Origin: AP-15 sp963785565
Lineage (GTDB): Bacteria > Pseudomonadota > Alphaproteobacteria > ATCC43930 > CGMCC-115725
Length of the DNA stretch: 64,000 bases
Assembly (NCBI GenBank): GCA_963785565.1
Contig: CAWAVV010000014.1
Span: 1-64,000 of the forward strand
Direction: 5' to 3'
The position numbers were made by a program, and so were the translations under genes. Shown here piece by piece: positions 44,426 to 53,572 of the stretch; the stretch's first letter is position 1, and every line of letters begins with the position of its first letter. The notes under the pieces are model-generated. The model searched no databases and was not told the origin of the DNA. It worked only from the letters and a program-made list of their open reading frames with translations.

Positions 44426-45847
44426 ATGGACCCGACCCAACTGACTATCGCCGAGGCAAGCCGCGTTATCGCCGACGGCAGCCTTTCCCCGGTCGCGCTG
44501 ACCGAAGCCTATCTCGACCGCATCGTGGCACTCGACGGCGAATTGCACAGCTACGTCCTGGTGCTGCGTGACCAAGCCCTCGCCGCCGCGCGCGATCCTG
44601 CCGCACGCAGGTCGCGCGGGCCGCTGCACGGCATCCCGATCGGCCTGAAGGACATTTACAAGACGCGCGGGATCCGTACGACCGCCGGTTCGCGGCGCTA
44701 CCTCGACCATGTGCCCGACGATGACGCCGAAACCTGGGTGCGGCTGCGCGATGCCGGCGCCGTCCTGCTCGGCAAGCAAGAGACGCACGAATTCGCGATC
44801 GGCGGCCCCGATTTCACCCTGCCCTTCGAGCCGGCGCGCAACCCGTGGAACACGGCTCATTATCCGGCGGGGTCGTCGAGCGGCTCGGCTGTCGCCGTCG
44901 CGGCCGGGCTTTGCGCCGCGGCGATGGGCTCGGATACCGGCGGCTCGATCCGCGGGCCCGCTGCCTTTAACGGCATTGTCGGGCTGAAGCCGACCTATGG
45001 TAGGGTCAGCCGGCGCGGCGTGTTTCCGCTGTCCTACACGCTCGATCATTGCGGCCCCTTGACCCGCACGGTCGAGGATTGCGCGATCATGATGCAGGCC
45101 TTGGCCGGTTATGATCCGCAGGACCCGGCGTCGGCCGATGTTCCGGTCCCGGATTACCGCGCGGCGTTGACGACGCGCCTCGACGGGCTGAGGATCGGGG
45201 TCATCCGCCATTTCCACGAACATGACGCGGTCGCCGATTTCGGGCCCGACAGCGCGCCGAGTGCCGCCTATACCGCCGCGTTCGACACCGCCTGCCGCAC
45301 CTTGGAAAGCCTCGGCGCGCGGCTTGTCGATCTGCAGCTCTCGCCGCTGATCGACTATGTCGACGCCAACCGGCTGATCATGCTGGCCGAGGCGTATGCG
45401 CTGCACGAAAAGGATTTTCAGGAGCGCCCGCAGGATTTCGGCCACCACATGTTCGCGCGGATCGGGCTCGGCGCTTTTCTGAGCGCGGCAGACTATGTCG
45501 AAGCAATGCGGCAGCGCCGCGAACTGTGCGTCGAATTTGCCCGTGCGCTGGACGGCGTCGATGTTGCGGTCTCGGCGAACGCGACCGGCCCGGCGCCTCG
45601 GATCGATCAGGTTCCGACCTATTCGACCTTCGAGCGGGCGTCCTATACCGGACCCTACAATCTGACCGGCAGCCCCGCTCTGTCGGCGCCGATCGGCTTC
45701 GAGGACGGGTTGCCGCTCGCCTTTCAGATCGCCGGCAAGCCGTTCGACGAAGCTGGCGTCATGCGCGTCGGTCACGCCTTCGAGCAGGCGACCGACTTTC
45801 ACCGCCAGCGTCCGGCGATTGCCGCCCCCCTGCCGTCACAGCGCTGA
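44426..45847 (+). CDS. Amidase (amidase signature family)
   Basis: 473 residues, ATG 44426. The Ser-cisSer-Lys triad is visible: Lys in GIPIGLKDIYKTRG, cis-Ser in YPAGSSSGSAVAVAAG and nucleophile Ser in GSDTGGSIRGPAAF, followed by GIVGLKPTYGRVSRRG. It hydrolyses an amide to acid and ammonia; acylurea, aryl-acyl and GatA-like activities share this scaffold. The operon position after HMG-CoA lyase and before a sulfurtransferase does not identify the substrate. A real GatA is unlikely as no gatB or gatC lies near. Confidence 0.88.
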   Translation: MDPTQLTIAEASRVIADGSLSPVALTEAYLDRIVALDGELHSYVLVLRDQALAAARDPAARRSRGPLHGIPIGLKDIYKTRGIRTTAGSRRYLDHVPDDDAETWVRLRDAGAVLLGKQETHEFAIGGPDFTLPFEPARNPWNTAHYPAGSSSGSAVAVAAGLCAAAMGSDTGGSIRGPAAFNGIVGLKPTYGRVSRRGVFPLSYTLDHCGPLTRTVEDCAIMMQALAGYDPQDPASADVPVPDYRAALTTRLDGLRIGVIRHFHEHDAVADFGPDSAPSAAYTAAFDTACRTLESLGARLVDLQLSPLIDYVDANRLIMLAEAYALHEKDFQERPQDFGHHMFARIGLGAFLSAADYVEAMRQRRELCVEFARALDGVDVAVSANATGPAPRIDQVPTYSTFERASYTGPYNLTGSPALSAPIGFEDGLPLAFQIAGKPFDEAGVMRVGHAFEQATDFHRQRPAIAAPLPSQR

Positions 45848-45857
45848 GGAGGTCACT

Positions 45858-46736
45858 ATGGCCGATCCCGGTTTTATCCATCCTGAATTCCTGATCGATA
45901 CCGAGACCTTGGAGCGGCGGCTCGGCGAACCTGGGCTGCGCGTCTTCGATTGCACGACCAATCTTATTCCCGACCCGAAGGCGACCTACCAGGCGGTGCC
46001 GGCCCGCGCCGATTTCGAAAAGGCGCACATCCCTGGCGCCCAATTCATCGACCTTCAGGCCGATCTTTCCGACAGCAGCCAGCGGTTGCGCTTTATGCTG
46101 CCCTCGGCCGAGGCCTTCGCCGCGGCGATGAGCCGTTTTGGCGTCGGCAACGGAACGCGGGTGGTGCTCTACAGCACCGCCAATCCGTGGTGGGCGACGC
46201 GGGTGTGGTGGCTGTTGCGCGTGTTTGGCTTCGACAACTCGGCAGTACTCAACGGCGGCTGGCAGAAATGGGTTCGCGAGGGCCGCCCGGCCGAGACCGG
46301 CCCGGCGAAACCACGTCCGTCCGGGCATTTCGTCGTCCGAGAGCTACGCCCGCTGATGGTTGGCAAGGATGAGGTCCTGCGCGCTATCGGCGACGGCGGC
46401 GTTTGCACGCTGAACGCGTTGGCGGCCGAGCAGCACGCTGGCTCCGGCGGCAACAGCTACGGCAGGCCGGGCCGCATCAAGGGTAGCGTCAATCTGCCCG
46501 CCGCGCACCTGCTCGACCCGGCGACCAACGAATTCCTGCCGCCGGCCGAGCTGCGCCGGCGGTTCGAGGCGATCGGCGCCTTCGACAAGGAGGTCATCAC
46601 CTATTGCGGCGGCGGCATCGCCGCGAGCGCCGATGCGCTGGCGCTTGTCATGCTCGGCCATCCGAATGTGAGGCTGTACGACGCCTCGATGAGCGAGTGG
46701 GCGGTCGACCCAACTCTGCCGATGGAAACCGGCTGA
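45858..46736 (+). CDS. Rhodanese-type sulfurtransferase
   Basis: 292 residues from ATG 45858 (GAGGAGG upstream). Two rhodanese domains: the first (about 10-140) with HIPGAQFIDLQADLSDSS and GTRVVLYSTANPWWATRVWW, inactive, and the second (about 165-285) with RIKGSVNLPAAHLLDPAT and the catalytic Cys loop VITYCGGGIAASADALAL. This loop (CGGGIAA) differs from the CGSGVTA of mercaptopyruvate and the CRKGVTA of thiosulfate sulfurtransferases, so the donor is uncertain. Member of the amidase operon. Confidence 0.85.
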   Translation: MADPGFIHPEFLIDTETLERRLGEPGLRVFDCTTNLIPDPKATYQAVPARADFEKAHIPGAQFIDLQADLSDSSQRLRFMLPSAEAFAAAMSRFGVGNGTRVVLYSTANPWWATRVWWLLRVFGFDNSAVLNGGWQKWVREGRPAETGPAKPRPSGHFVVRELRPLMVGKDEVLRAIGDGGVCTLNALAAEQHAGSGGNSYGRPGRIKGSVNLPAAHLLDPATNEFLPPAELRRRFEAIGAFDKEVITYCGGGIAASADALALVMLGHPNVRLYDASMSEWAVDPTLPMETG

Positions 46737-46767
46737 ACCAGGCGCTTTGAGAGTGGAGGCCAGCGCT

Positions 46768-47214
46768 ATGACCGCGCAGGCAAGCAGTGCGCGCATCGTC
46801 ATGACCGACGCGCCGAGCGCGGAGGATGAATCCGTGATCCGCGAAGGGCTCGGCGCTTACAATCTGGAGAGAGGGGGGTATCGCGATCAGCGGTCTCTGG
46901 CGATCCTCGTATCCGACCCGGATACCGCCCAGGTCGTCGGCGGGCTACTTGGCCGGACGTCGATGGGTCTGCTTTACATCGACCGCTTCTTTCTACCCGA
47001 AGGTCTGCGCAAGCAAGGGCTCGGGACCAGGATAATCAAGGAGGCGGAGGAGGAGGGGGTGCGGCGCGGATGCAGCCGGGCGATCCTGTCCACCCTTTCA
47101 TTCCAGGCGCCCGGCTTTTATGAGCGCCAGGGCTGGGAGGTGCTCGGGCGGATCGATTGCGAGCCGCCCGGACACACCCGCTTCATGATGACGAAGAAGC
47201 TCGTGCGCCAATAG
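46768..47214 (+). CDS. GNAT-family N-acetyltransferase
   Basis: 148 residues from ATG 46768 (GTGGAGG at 46753-46759). GNAT landmarks: VVGGLLGRTSMGLLYIDRFF (strand 4), acetyl-CoA loop LRKQGLGTRIIKEAEEEGVR and the C-terminal STLSFQAPGFYERQGWEVLG. It probably acetylates a small amine or a protein N-terminus or lysine; close relatives are annotated only as GNAT. It is the last gene of the operon beginning with the HMG-CoA lyase, and converges on a minus-strand gene 20 bp away. Confidence 0.85.
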   Translation: MTAQASSARIVMTDAPSAEDESVIREGLGAYNLERGGYRDQRSLAILVSDPDTAQVVGGLLGRTSMGLLYIDRFFLPEGLRKQGLGTRIIKEAEEEGVRRGCSRAILSTLSFQAPGFYERQGWEVLGRIDCEPPGHTRFMMTKKLVRQ

Positions 47215-47234
47215 GGTGCACGCAGTGTCCCGCG

Positions 47235-48042
47235 TTAACGCCGATGTTCTCGGGAGCGCGAATGTTCCCGGGAGCGCAAAGTTTTCCGGGCCTTGGCCGA
47301 GACGCTGCGCTGCGGGTACGGGGTTATCTCGAGCGCGGCGGAATGGACGCCGGCATGGTGCCAACTCGTCCATTGGCGAGCCCGCCGTTCTCTCCTCGAG
47401 CCCTCCGCTGCATTGGCGCGTTTGCTGCGCTTCGCCATAGATCCGGTGACCTGCTGCCATCCAGCTTGTGGATCAAACTTTTGAGCATAGCCGCCGCTCA
47501 GGACCTCGAACGGGGCGTTGGCGTTCCCCTTGAGGTCGATGTTGCTCTGGGCGTTCTGGTGCGCGAACCAGTTCGGCGTAATGAAGTCGGTTACGAGAAC
47601 GCCACCAATCTCGTAGCCGTATTGGTCGTCCTCGACCGGGTCGCAGACCTCACCGGCCCAAAAGACGCCCTGAGGATCCTGGTAGGCGCTGTTTAGCCAC
47701 GGATCCACTGCCATCTCGCAAATTTCGTGAGTGGCGCCAACGCTAACGCTCGCGTTGTCGCCCTGGATGGTTCTCACAAAGACTTTGGAGATCGGCAAAC
47801 CTTCGTCTGTCAGATCATGGTAGGCGAGCGCCCCGGCTTGGTCGCTGTCGTCCAGGAACACCACCCACCAGGTGCCGGAGGCCGGCGCCTGACCTTGCGG
47901 GACGAAGGTGAAGGTCGCCGCGTCAACGCCCCAAACCGGCAGCAGATCCTGATTCCACTGCTGGTCGAACGCGGGCAGCATATTTTGTACATCGGCATCG
48001 GCGATAGCAGTCGAACTCGTTGATGACGGCAATCTGCGGCAT
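47235..48042 (-). CDS. Hypothetical protein with a THEICEM metal-like motif (one apparent frameshift)
   Basis: ATG 48042 (GGAGG upstream) starts MPQIAVINE; removing one T of the pair at 48014-48015 gives NESTAIADADVQNMLPAFDQ in a single frame to the stop at 47235. Conserved blocks: LLPVWGVDAATFTFV, ASGTWWVVFLDDSDQAGALA, VGATHEICEMAVDPWLN, FWAGEVCDPVED and VLVTDFITPNWFA. His-Glu in ATHEICEM and the downstream Cys/Asp could form a metal site of a peptidase-like fold, but this is inference. The last 60 residues are basic and low in complexity. The family is recurrent in soil bacteria and has no known function that I can state. Confidence 0.65.
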
Positions 48043-48136
48043 TGATGCCTCCACGGTTCAGTTTCCGTCGAGAATGATTTCGACGGACCTCTAAAATGCA
48101 CCCGATCGGCCGCGGAGGTATGTGAAGCAGCTCACA

Positions 48137-49258
48137 TTACGGGTGAGGTTTTGATCCGATCGCCGCCATGACCAGTTTCATGAACCCGTCCATCGCCGCC
48201 GGATCGGTCCAGCGCAGGACTGCGACGAGATCGTTCTCGGGATCGATCCAGGTCAGGTTGCCGCCGGCGCCGCGGGCGCAGTAGCTGCCGGTCGCGGCGC
48301 TCGGATAAAGACCGCGATCGGTGTTGAGCCACCACAGATAACCGTATTGCGGGTGGAGCGGGCAAGGTTCAAGCATCCGCTCGATCCATGCTTCCGAGAG
48401 AATGCGGCGGTCGCCCCACCTGCCCCGGCGCAACAGCATCAGGCCGATCCGGGCCTGGTCGCGCGCGTTGATGAAGACCCCGCCGCCCCAATGGCCGCCG
48501 CCCGAGACCGATTGCACCCGGCGCCCGTCGATCTCGACATAGGAATTGCGGTAGCCGTGCCACTCCCAATCGGGCGAGGCGCCGATCGGGTCCATGACCA
48601 GCTCGCGGAAAACTTCGGGTAATGGCCGGCGCCACAGCCGCACCAGCGCGAGGCTGAGCCGATTGACCCGGACGTCGTTATATTCCCAGAAGCCGCCGGG
48701 CGGCTGGAGATCGCGGTGAGTTCCCTTTGGCGCCAGGCTCGGCCGGCCCGCTGACGAGCGATTGCGGTCGACCAGATCCGGCTTGCCCCACAGCTCGCCC
48801 TCCCATTCCGAGGTCTGCTGCAGCAAATGGTGCCAGGTGATCGCATCGTTATGCGGCGGGTCGAAGCCGCCATCATCGACGGTGCGCGAGACCTTATCGT
48901 GCGGGTCGGCGATCAGCCCGCGGTCCCAGGCGAGGCCGGCGAGGATCGAGAGATAGCTTTTGGCGACGCTGAACGTCATATCGGCCCGCATCGTATCGCC
49001 CCATTCGGCGACGATGTCGCCGCCGCGCAGCAACAGGCCGTTCGGTCCACCGCGGGGACGCACCTGCCCGAGCGTCTCGTTCCAAGGCGGTCGCTCGCTG
49101 AAATCGCTCATCACCATTTCGGCAAGATCCCGCGTCCACGGCGTCTCGTGTTCGGCGGCGTGGCGAGCGGCGGCGGCAACCGCGTTGGCGTCGAGCCCCG
49201 CTTCGGCAGGCCCGCGTCGTCGCCAATCAGCGGAATAAAGTGGCGGAAAGTCGGTCAT
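48137..49258 (-). CDS. Serine hydrolase (beta-lactamase/class C-like)
   Basis: 373 residues from ATG 49258. The penicillin-binding fold is shown by the nucleophile motif TFSVAKSYLS (SxxK), the YxN motif FWEYNDVRVN and the late strand GAGGNLTWIDPENDLVAVLR, with ITWHHLLQQTSEWEGELWGK in between. No signal peptide, so it is probably cytoplasmic and acts as an esterase or peptidase rather than a beta-lactamase. The frame opens 87 bp earlier, but that part has no family match. It stands alone, divergent from tatA. Confidence 0.85.
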   Translation of the reverse strand: MTDFPPLYSADWRRRGPAEAGLDANAVAAAARHAAEHETPWTRDLAEMVMSDFSERPPWNETLGQVRPRGGPNGLLLRGGDIVAEWGDTMRADMTFSVAKSYLSILAGLAWDRGLIADPHDKVSRTVDDGGFDPPHNDAITWHHLLQQTSEWEGELWGKPDLVDRNRSSAGRPSLAPKGTHRDLQPPGGFWEYNDVRVNRLSLALVRLWRRPLPEVFRELVMDPIGASPDWEWHGYRNSYVEIDGRRVQSVSGGGHWGGGVFINARDQARIGLMLLRRGRWGDRRILSEAWIERMLEPCPLHPQYGYLWWLNTDRGLYPSAATGSYCARGAGGNLTWIDPENDLVAVLRWTDPAAMDGFMKLVMAAIGSKPHP

Positions 49259-49410
49259 CGGCGGCACTCCATGGCCCAGCGGGCTTGATTTTCGGGGTAA
49301 TTCGCACGACCTCGTAACGGGAGCAGCGCGGGGACGCGCCGCCATTAGCTTGCAATTCGGCGGACGCGCTTTATAGAGAAGTGTCTCGTCAGGGTTCCGA
49401 GGTCGTCGAT

Positions 49411-49659
49411 ATGGGTTCGTTCAGCTTGATGCACTGGATGGTGGTCCTGGCCATTATCCTCATTCTGTTTGGCGCCGGGAAGCTGCCGCGAGTCATGGGC
49501 GACTTCGCCAAGGGTCTCAAGGCTTTCAAGGCCGGCATGCGCGAGGAGGACGAACCCGAAGCCGCGTCGGCACCGGCACAAGTTTCGCCGCCTGTTGCTG
49601 CGGCGGCGAGCACGGCGGCGCCCGTCGGGGCCGCTGATCGGCCGCACGACCACGTCTGA
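49411..49659 (+). CDS. tatA: Twin-arginine translocase subunit TatA
   Basis: 82 residues from ATG 49411. One N-terminal helix (LMHWMVVLAIILILFGAG), the hinge FGAGKLPRVMGDFAKG and an amphipathic helix LKAFKAGMREEDEP define TatA/E, which oligomerises to pass folded proteins across the inner membrane. The tail is Ala/Pro-rich. tatB and tatC do not follow; a SET-domain gene starts 20 bp later. It may be the cell's only tatA separated from tatBC or an extra tatE-like copy. Confidence 0.88.
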   Translation: MGSFSLMHWMVVLAIILILFGAGKLPRVMGDFAKGLKAFKAGMREEDEPEAASAPAQVSPPVAAAASTAAPVGAADRPHDHV

Positions 49660-49679
49660 TCCCCGCGGACCGCGGGAGA

Positions 49680-50093
49680 ATGTCGGCCGCGGCGAGGCCG
49701 GATCGCTTTTCGCCGATTCCAAACCGTCTGGTAGAGGTCCGCACGCGCCCTGAGCGTGGGCGAGGCGTGTTCGCGCGGGAACCCATCGTGGCCGGAACCG
49801 TGGTCGAGGCAGCGCCGGTGATCATTGTGCCGGCGACGGAATGTGGCTTCTTGGACCGCACGATCCTCTACAACTATTACTTTCACTGGGACGGCGACCC
49901 GGATGGCGAAGGGCGCGGCGCACTGGGTCTGGGCCTGGTCAGCCTGTGCAACCATGCGAGCCGCCCGCGCGCCCGGGTCGACCGCAACTTTGCCCGGCAT
50001 ACGCTCGACCTGGTCGCGATCACCGACATCGGACCCGGCGAAGAGATCACGATCGACTACGGCTGTGAATTGTGGTTCGAGCCGCACGGCTAG
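49680..50093 (+). CDS. SET-domain protein
   Basis: 137 residues, ATG 49680. Compact SET methyltransferase core: VRTRPERGRGVFAREPIVAG, VVEAAPVIIVPATE, the pseudoknot motif GLVSLCNHASRPRARVDRNF and GEEITIDYGCELWF. It lacks pre- and post-SET zinc domains and is about the minimum length. Family members methylate lysines using SAM; bacterial targets are mostly unknown, ribosomal or chromatin-like proteins being candidates. It sits between tatA and moxR on the same strand. Confidence 0.8.
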   Translation: MSAAARPDRFSPIPNRLVEVRTRPERGRGVFAREPIVAGTVVEAAPVIIVPATECGFLDRTILYNYYFHWDGDPDGEGRGALGLGLVSLCNHASRPRARVDRNFARHTLDLVAITDIGPGEEITIDYGCELWFEPHG

Positions 50094-50184
50094 CCGGGCC
50101 CCCGGCTGATTGACCATGGCAGGACTGGCGTCATGCCCCGCCACAGGTTATGTCATCGCGCGAATAACAAGGGACATAAACAAC

Positions 50185-51036
50185 ATGCGACGTTTCGAGG
50201 GCACCGAAAGTTATGTGGCGACGCCGGATCTGCAGGTCGCGGTCAATGCCGCGATCGCTCTCGAACGCCCGTTGCTGGTCAAAGGCGAGCCCGGCACCGG
50301 CAAGACCATTCTCGCCCACGAGATTGCCCGCGGCATCGGCAAGGATCTGATTACCTGGCACATCAAATCGACGACCAAGGCGCAGCAAGGGCTTTACGAA
50401 TACGACGCGGTTTCGCGGCTGCGCGACGGCCAGCTCGGCGACGAGCGCGTCCACGACATCGCCAACTACATCGTGCCCGGCAAGCTGTGGGAGGCGTTCG
50501 AGGCCGATAATGCCCCGGTGCTGCTGATCGACGAGATCGACAAGGCCGATATCGAGTTTCCCAACGACCTGTTGCTCGAACTCGACCGTATGGAGTTTTA
50601 CGTTTACGAGACCCGGCGGACGATCCAGGCGCGCCAACGCCCGATTGTCATCATCACCTCGAACAACGAAAAGGAATTGCCAGACGCTTTTTTACGCCGC
50701 TGCTTTTTTCATTACATCCGCTTCCCCGATCACGAGACGATGCTGCAAATCGTCGACGTGCACTTTCCCGATTTGAAGCACGAATTGCTGCACGAGGCGC
50801 TGACGATCTTTTTCGACATCCGCCAGGCGCCGGGATTGAAAAAGAAACCCTCGACCTCGGAACTGCTCGATTGGATCAAGCTGCTGCTGGTCGAGGACAT
50901 CTCGCCCGAGACCCTGCGCACCCGCGATCCGGCAAAGCTGATCCCGCCATTGCACGGAGCATTGCTGAAGAACGAGGAAGATGTGCACCTGTTCGAGCGC
51001 CTGGCTTTCCTACACCGGCGCGGCGAGCGCGGATGA
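50185..51036 (+). CDS. MoxR-family AAA+ ATPase
   Basis: 283 residues from ATG 50185. Walker A is LLVKGEPGTGKTILAHEIAR, Walker B VLLIDEIDKADIEFPNDLLL, sensor 1 IVIITSNNEKELPDAFLRRC with Arg finger, and the family C-terminus KLIPPLHGALLKNEEDVHLF. MoxR proteins act as chaperones, usually with a VWA protein encoded next to them, to activate or assemble metalloenzymes. Its probable VWA partner is at 56560, 5.5 kb away, with a molybdenum hydroxylase gene in between. A second, diverged copy of the 3' end of this gene lies at 53401-53508. Confidence 0.9.
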   Translation: MRRFEGTESYVATPDLQVAVNAAIALERPLLVKGEPGTGKTILAHEIARGIGKDLITWHIKSTTKAQQGLYEYDAVSRLRDGQLGDERVHDIANYIVPGKLWEAFEADNAPVLLIDEIDKADIEFPNDLLLELDRMEFYVYETRRTIQARQRPIVIITSNNEKELPDAFLRRCFFHYIRFPDHETMLQIVDVHFPDLKHELLHEALTIFFDIRQAPGLKKKPSTSELLDWIKLLLVEDISPETLRTRDPAKLIPPLHGALLKNEEDVHLFERLAFLHRRGERG

Positions 51037-51106
51037 GCTCAGGCGGGTCCGGAAGTTGCGTTGAAGCTCGGTGGACGAGGTGGCCCGGAACAGGGAGGTC
51101 AGGAGC

Positions 51107-53416
51107 ATGCGCTTCGGCATTGGACAGCCGGTGACGCGCAAGGAGGACGGCCGGTTCCTTACGGGGCAAGGGCGTTACGTCGCGGACATCGATCTGGCCC
51201 GCCAGGGACATGCGGTCTTCCTGTACTCGCCGCATGCCCATGCGCGGATCCGCTCCGTCGATAAGTCCGCGGCGGAGCAGGTGCCCGGTGTCTACTCGGT
51301 GCTCACCGGCGAGGACTGGGCGGCCGACGGGCTCGGTGCGCTCGAACCGGAGGCGATGGCCGACGACAGGGGTGTCCCCATCGGCTTCCGCAGCAAACGG
51401 TCGCCATTGGCGCAGGACCGCGCGCGCTATGTCGGCGAGCGCGTCGCGGTCGTGATCGCCGCGACGGAAGCGCAGGCGCGCGATGCAGCGGAGCTGGTCT
51501 CGATCGATTACGAAGTCCTGCCCGCGGTGGTCGGCGCCGAGGACGCGGTCCGCCCTGGCGCGCCGCTGGTCCACGACGGCGCCGCCGGCAACACCTCCTT
51601 CACGATGCGCATGGGCAATGGCGATATGGTCGAGCCCGCCTTTGCCCGCGCCCACCACGTCACGCGGCTCGCGCTCTACAACAACCGCGTCACCGCGGTC
51701 ACGATGGAGCCGCGCGGCTGCACCGCCGATTACGATCCGGGCACCCGCCGTTACACTCTCTATACCAGCACGCAGGCCGTGCACCGCGTCCGCCAGACAC
51801 TGGCTGAGAACATCCTGCATATCCCCGAAAACCGTATCCGCGTCGTCGCCCGCGACGTCGGCGGCGGCTTTGGCATGAAACATGTCTACCCCGAAGACGC
51901 GGTCGTCGTCTGGGCCGCGTGCCGCGTCGGCCGGCCGGTCAAATGGATCCCGACGCGCTCGGAGGCGTTCCTCGGTGACGCCCAAGGGCGCGACCAGAAC
52001 GTCGCCGCCGAATTGGCGCTCGATGCGGACGGCAGGTTTCTGGCGTTGCGCTGGACCGGCTCGCACAACATCGGCGCCTATATGGAGGGCGCCGGCGCCA
52101 TCCCGCTGATCTTCTCGCTAAAGCTCGCTTCGACGGTCTACGACATCCCGGCCGTATCGGTGATGAGCAGCCTCGTCTTTACCAATACCGCGCCGACCCA
52201 TCCCTATCGCGGCGCCGGCCGCCCCGAAGCCGTTTACATCATGGAGCGGCTCGTCGACCAGGCGGCGCGCGAGATGCACATCGATCCCGCCGAGTTGCGC
52301 AAAAAGAACCTGATCCGCCCCGATGCCTTCCCCTACGCGACACGCACCGGCTGGACCTACGACACCGGGAACTACGCCGCAGCGATGGCCAAGTGCCTAG
52401 CCCTTGCCGATTGGGACGGCTACGCCGTTCGGCAGGCCAACAGCAAAGCCGCCGGCAAACTACGCGGCCGCGGCATCACCTACTATGTCGACAATACCGG
52501 CGTCTTTAATGAGCGCATGGAAGTGCGCTTCGACCCGTCAGGCGAATTGACGATCCTCGCCGGCACCCTGTCGCACGGGCAGGGGCACGAGACGACCTAC
52601 GCCCAGATGGTCGGCGACTGGCTCGGTGTAGCCGAAGACAAGATCCACCTGGCTCAGGCCGACACCGACGAGGTCGCGATCGGCCGCGGCACCTATGCCT
52701 CGCGCAGCATGATGATCGGCGGCAGCGCCTTGCGCGCCGCCGCTGACGAGGTCATCGAGCGCGGCAAGCGCTTTGCCGCCCACTTCATGGAGGCCGACGC
52801 CGCCGACATCAGTTTTGCCGATGGCGCCTTCACGATTTCAGGCACCGACCGGTCTATGCCGATCGGGCAGGTCGCGCAGATGTCGTTCATTCCCGTAGGT
52901 CTGCCCTCGGCGCTCGGGGTCGGGCTGCAGGGAGCGGGCGCCTTCAACTCGGATCTGCCGAGTTTCCCCAATGGCTGTCATATTTGCGAGCTTGAAGTCG
53001 ACCCGGAGACCGGTGCTGTCGAACTCGACCGCTACACTGTCGTCGACGATTGCGGCACCGTGATCAATCCGTTATTGGCCAAGGGCCAGATTATGGGCGG
53101 CGTCGCCCAGGGCGCTGGCCAGGCGCTGCTCGAAGATGTCGTCTACGACCATGACAGCGGCCAGTTGTTGACTGGCACCTTGATGGATTACGGCATTCCG
53201 CGCGCCGACACGGTGCCGGCGATCGCAATTGATTTCAGTCCGGTCCCCAGCACGACCAATCCGCTCGGCGCCAAGGGCGTTGGCGAAGGCGGCACCGTTG
53301 CCAGCACGCCAACGGTCATGAACGCGATCCTCGACGCGCTCGCTCCGCTCGGCGTCCCCGACGTGCCGATGCCGGCGACGCCCGAGCGGGTGTGGCGGGC
53401 GATCCGGCAAAGCTGA
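51107..53416 (+). CDS. Molybdenum hydroxylase large subunit (xanthine dehydrogenase/CoxL family)
   Basis: 769 residues from ATG 51107 (CAGGAGC upstream). Domains: N-terminal xanthine dehydrogenase a/b hammerhead (DGRFLTGQGRYVADIDLARQ) and the Mo-pterin binding part with RDVGGGFGMKHVYPEDAVVV, THPYRGAGRPEAVYIMERLV, TLSHGQGHETTYAQ and the catalytic Glu in GAKGVGEGGTVAST. The loop PYRGAGR differs from the AYRCSFR of true CO dehydrogenases, so this is the form II/aldehyde-oxidase-like type. The FeS and FAD subunit genes are absent. Its last four codons lie within a copy of the moxR 3' end. It may be matured by the neighbouring MoxR; the substrate is unknown. Confidence 0.88.
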   Translation: MRFGIGQPVTRKEDGRFLTGQGRYVADIDLARQGHAVFLYSPHAHARIRSVDKSAAEQVPGVYSVLTGEDWAADGLGALEPEAMADDRGVPIGFRSKRSPLAQDRARYVGERVAVVIAATEAQARDAAELVSIDYEVLPAVVGAEDAVRPGAPLVHDGAAGNTSFTMRMGNGDMVEPAFARAHHVTRLALYNNRVTAVTMEPRGCTADYDPGTRRYTLYTSTQAVHRVRQTLAENILHIPENRIRVVARDVGGGFGMKHVYPEDAVVVWAACRVGRPVKWIPTRSEAFLGDAQGRDQNVAAELALDADGRFLALRWTGSHNIGAYMEGAGAIPLIFSLKLASTVYDIPAVSVMSSLVFTNTAPTHPYRGAGRPEAVYIMERLVDQAAREMHIDPAELRKKNLIRPDAFPYATRTGWTYDTGNYAAAMAKCLALADWDGYAVRQANSKAAGKLRGRGITYYVDNTGVFNERMEVRFDPSGELTILAGTLSHGQGHETTYAQMVGDWLGVAEDKIHLAQADTDEVAIGRGTYASRSMMIGGSALRAAADEVIERGKRFAAHFMEADAADISFADGAFTISGTDRSMPIGQVAQMSFIPVGLPSALGVGLQGAGAFNSDLPSFPNGCHICELEVDPETGAVELDRYTVVDDCGTVINPLLAKGQIMGGVAQGAGQALLEDVVYDHDSGQLLTGTLMDYGIPRADTVPAIAIDFSPVPSTTNPLGAKGVGEGGTVASTPTVMNAILDALAPLGVPDVPMPATPERVWRAIRQS

Positions 53417-53508
53417 TCCCGTCGCTGCATTGCGCCCTCCTAAAGAACGAGGAAGATGTGCACCTATTCGAACGCCTGGCCTTTCTGCACCGGCGCGAAC
53501 GCGGCTAG
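53401..53508 (+). pseudogene. Detached copy of the moxR 3' end
   Basis: The frame DPAKLIPSLHCALLKNEEDV, then HLFERLAFLHRRERG and TAG, is a second version of the final 36 codons of moxR (50926-51036, DPAKLIPPLHGALLKNEEDV). The DNA differs at many third positions and lacks one codon, so it is not a fresh duplication. Only this end is present; the rest of a MoxR is replaced by the hydroxylase gene, whose stop lies inside it. Confidence 0.88.
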
Positions 53509-53572
53509 GAGCCTGGTTGAGTCTCTGTATCGTGGCTTGCAAGATACTGCGATGCTTTGGAGGTATTAGTTA

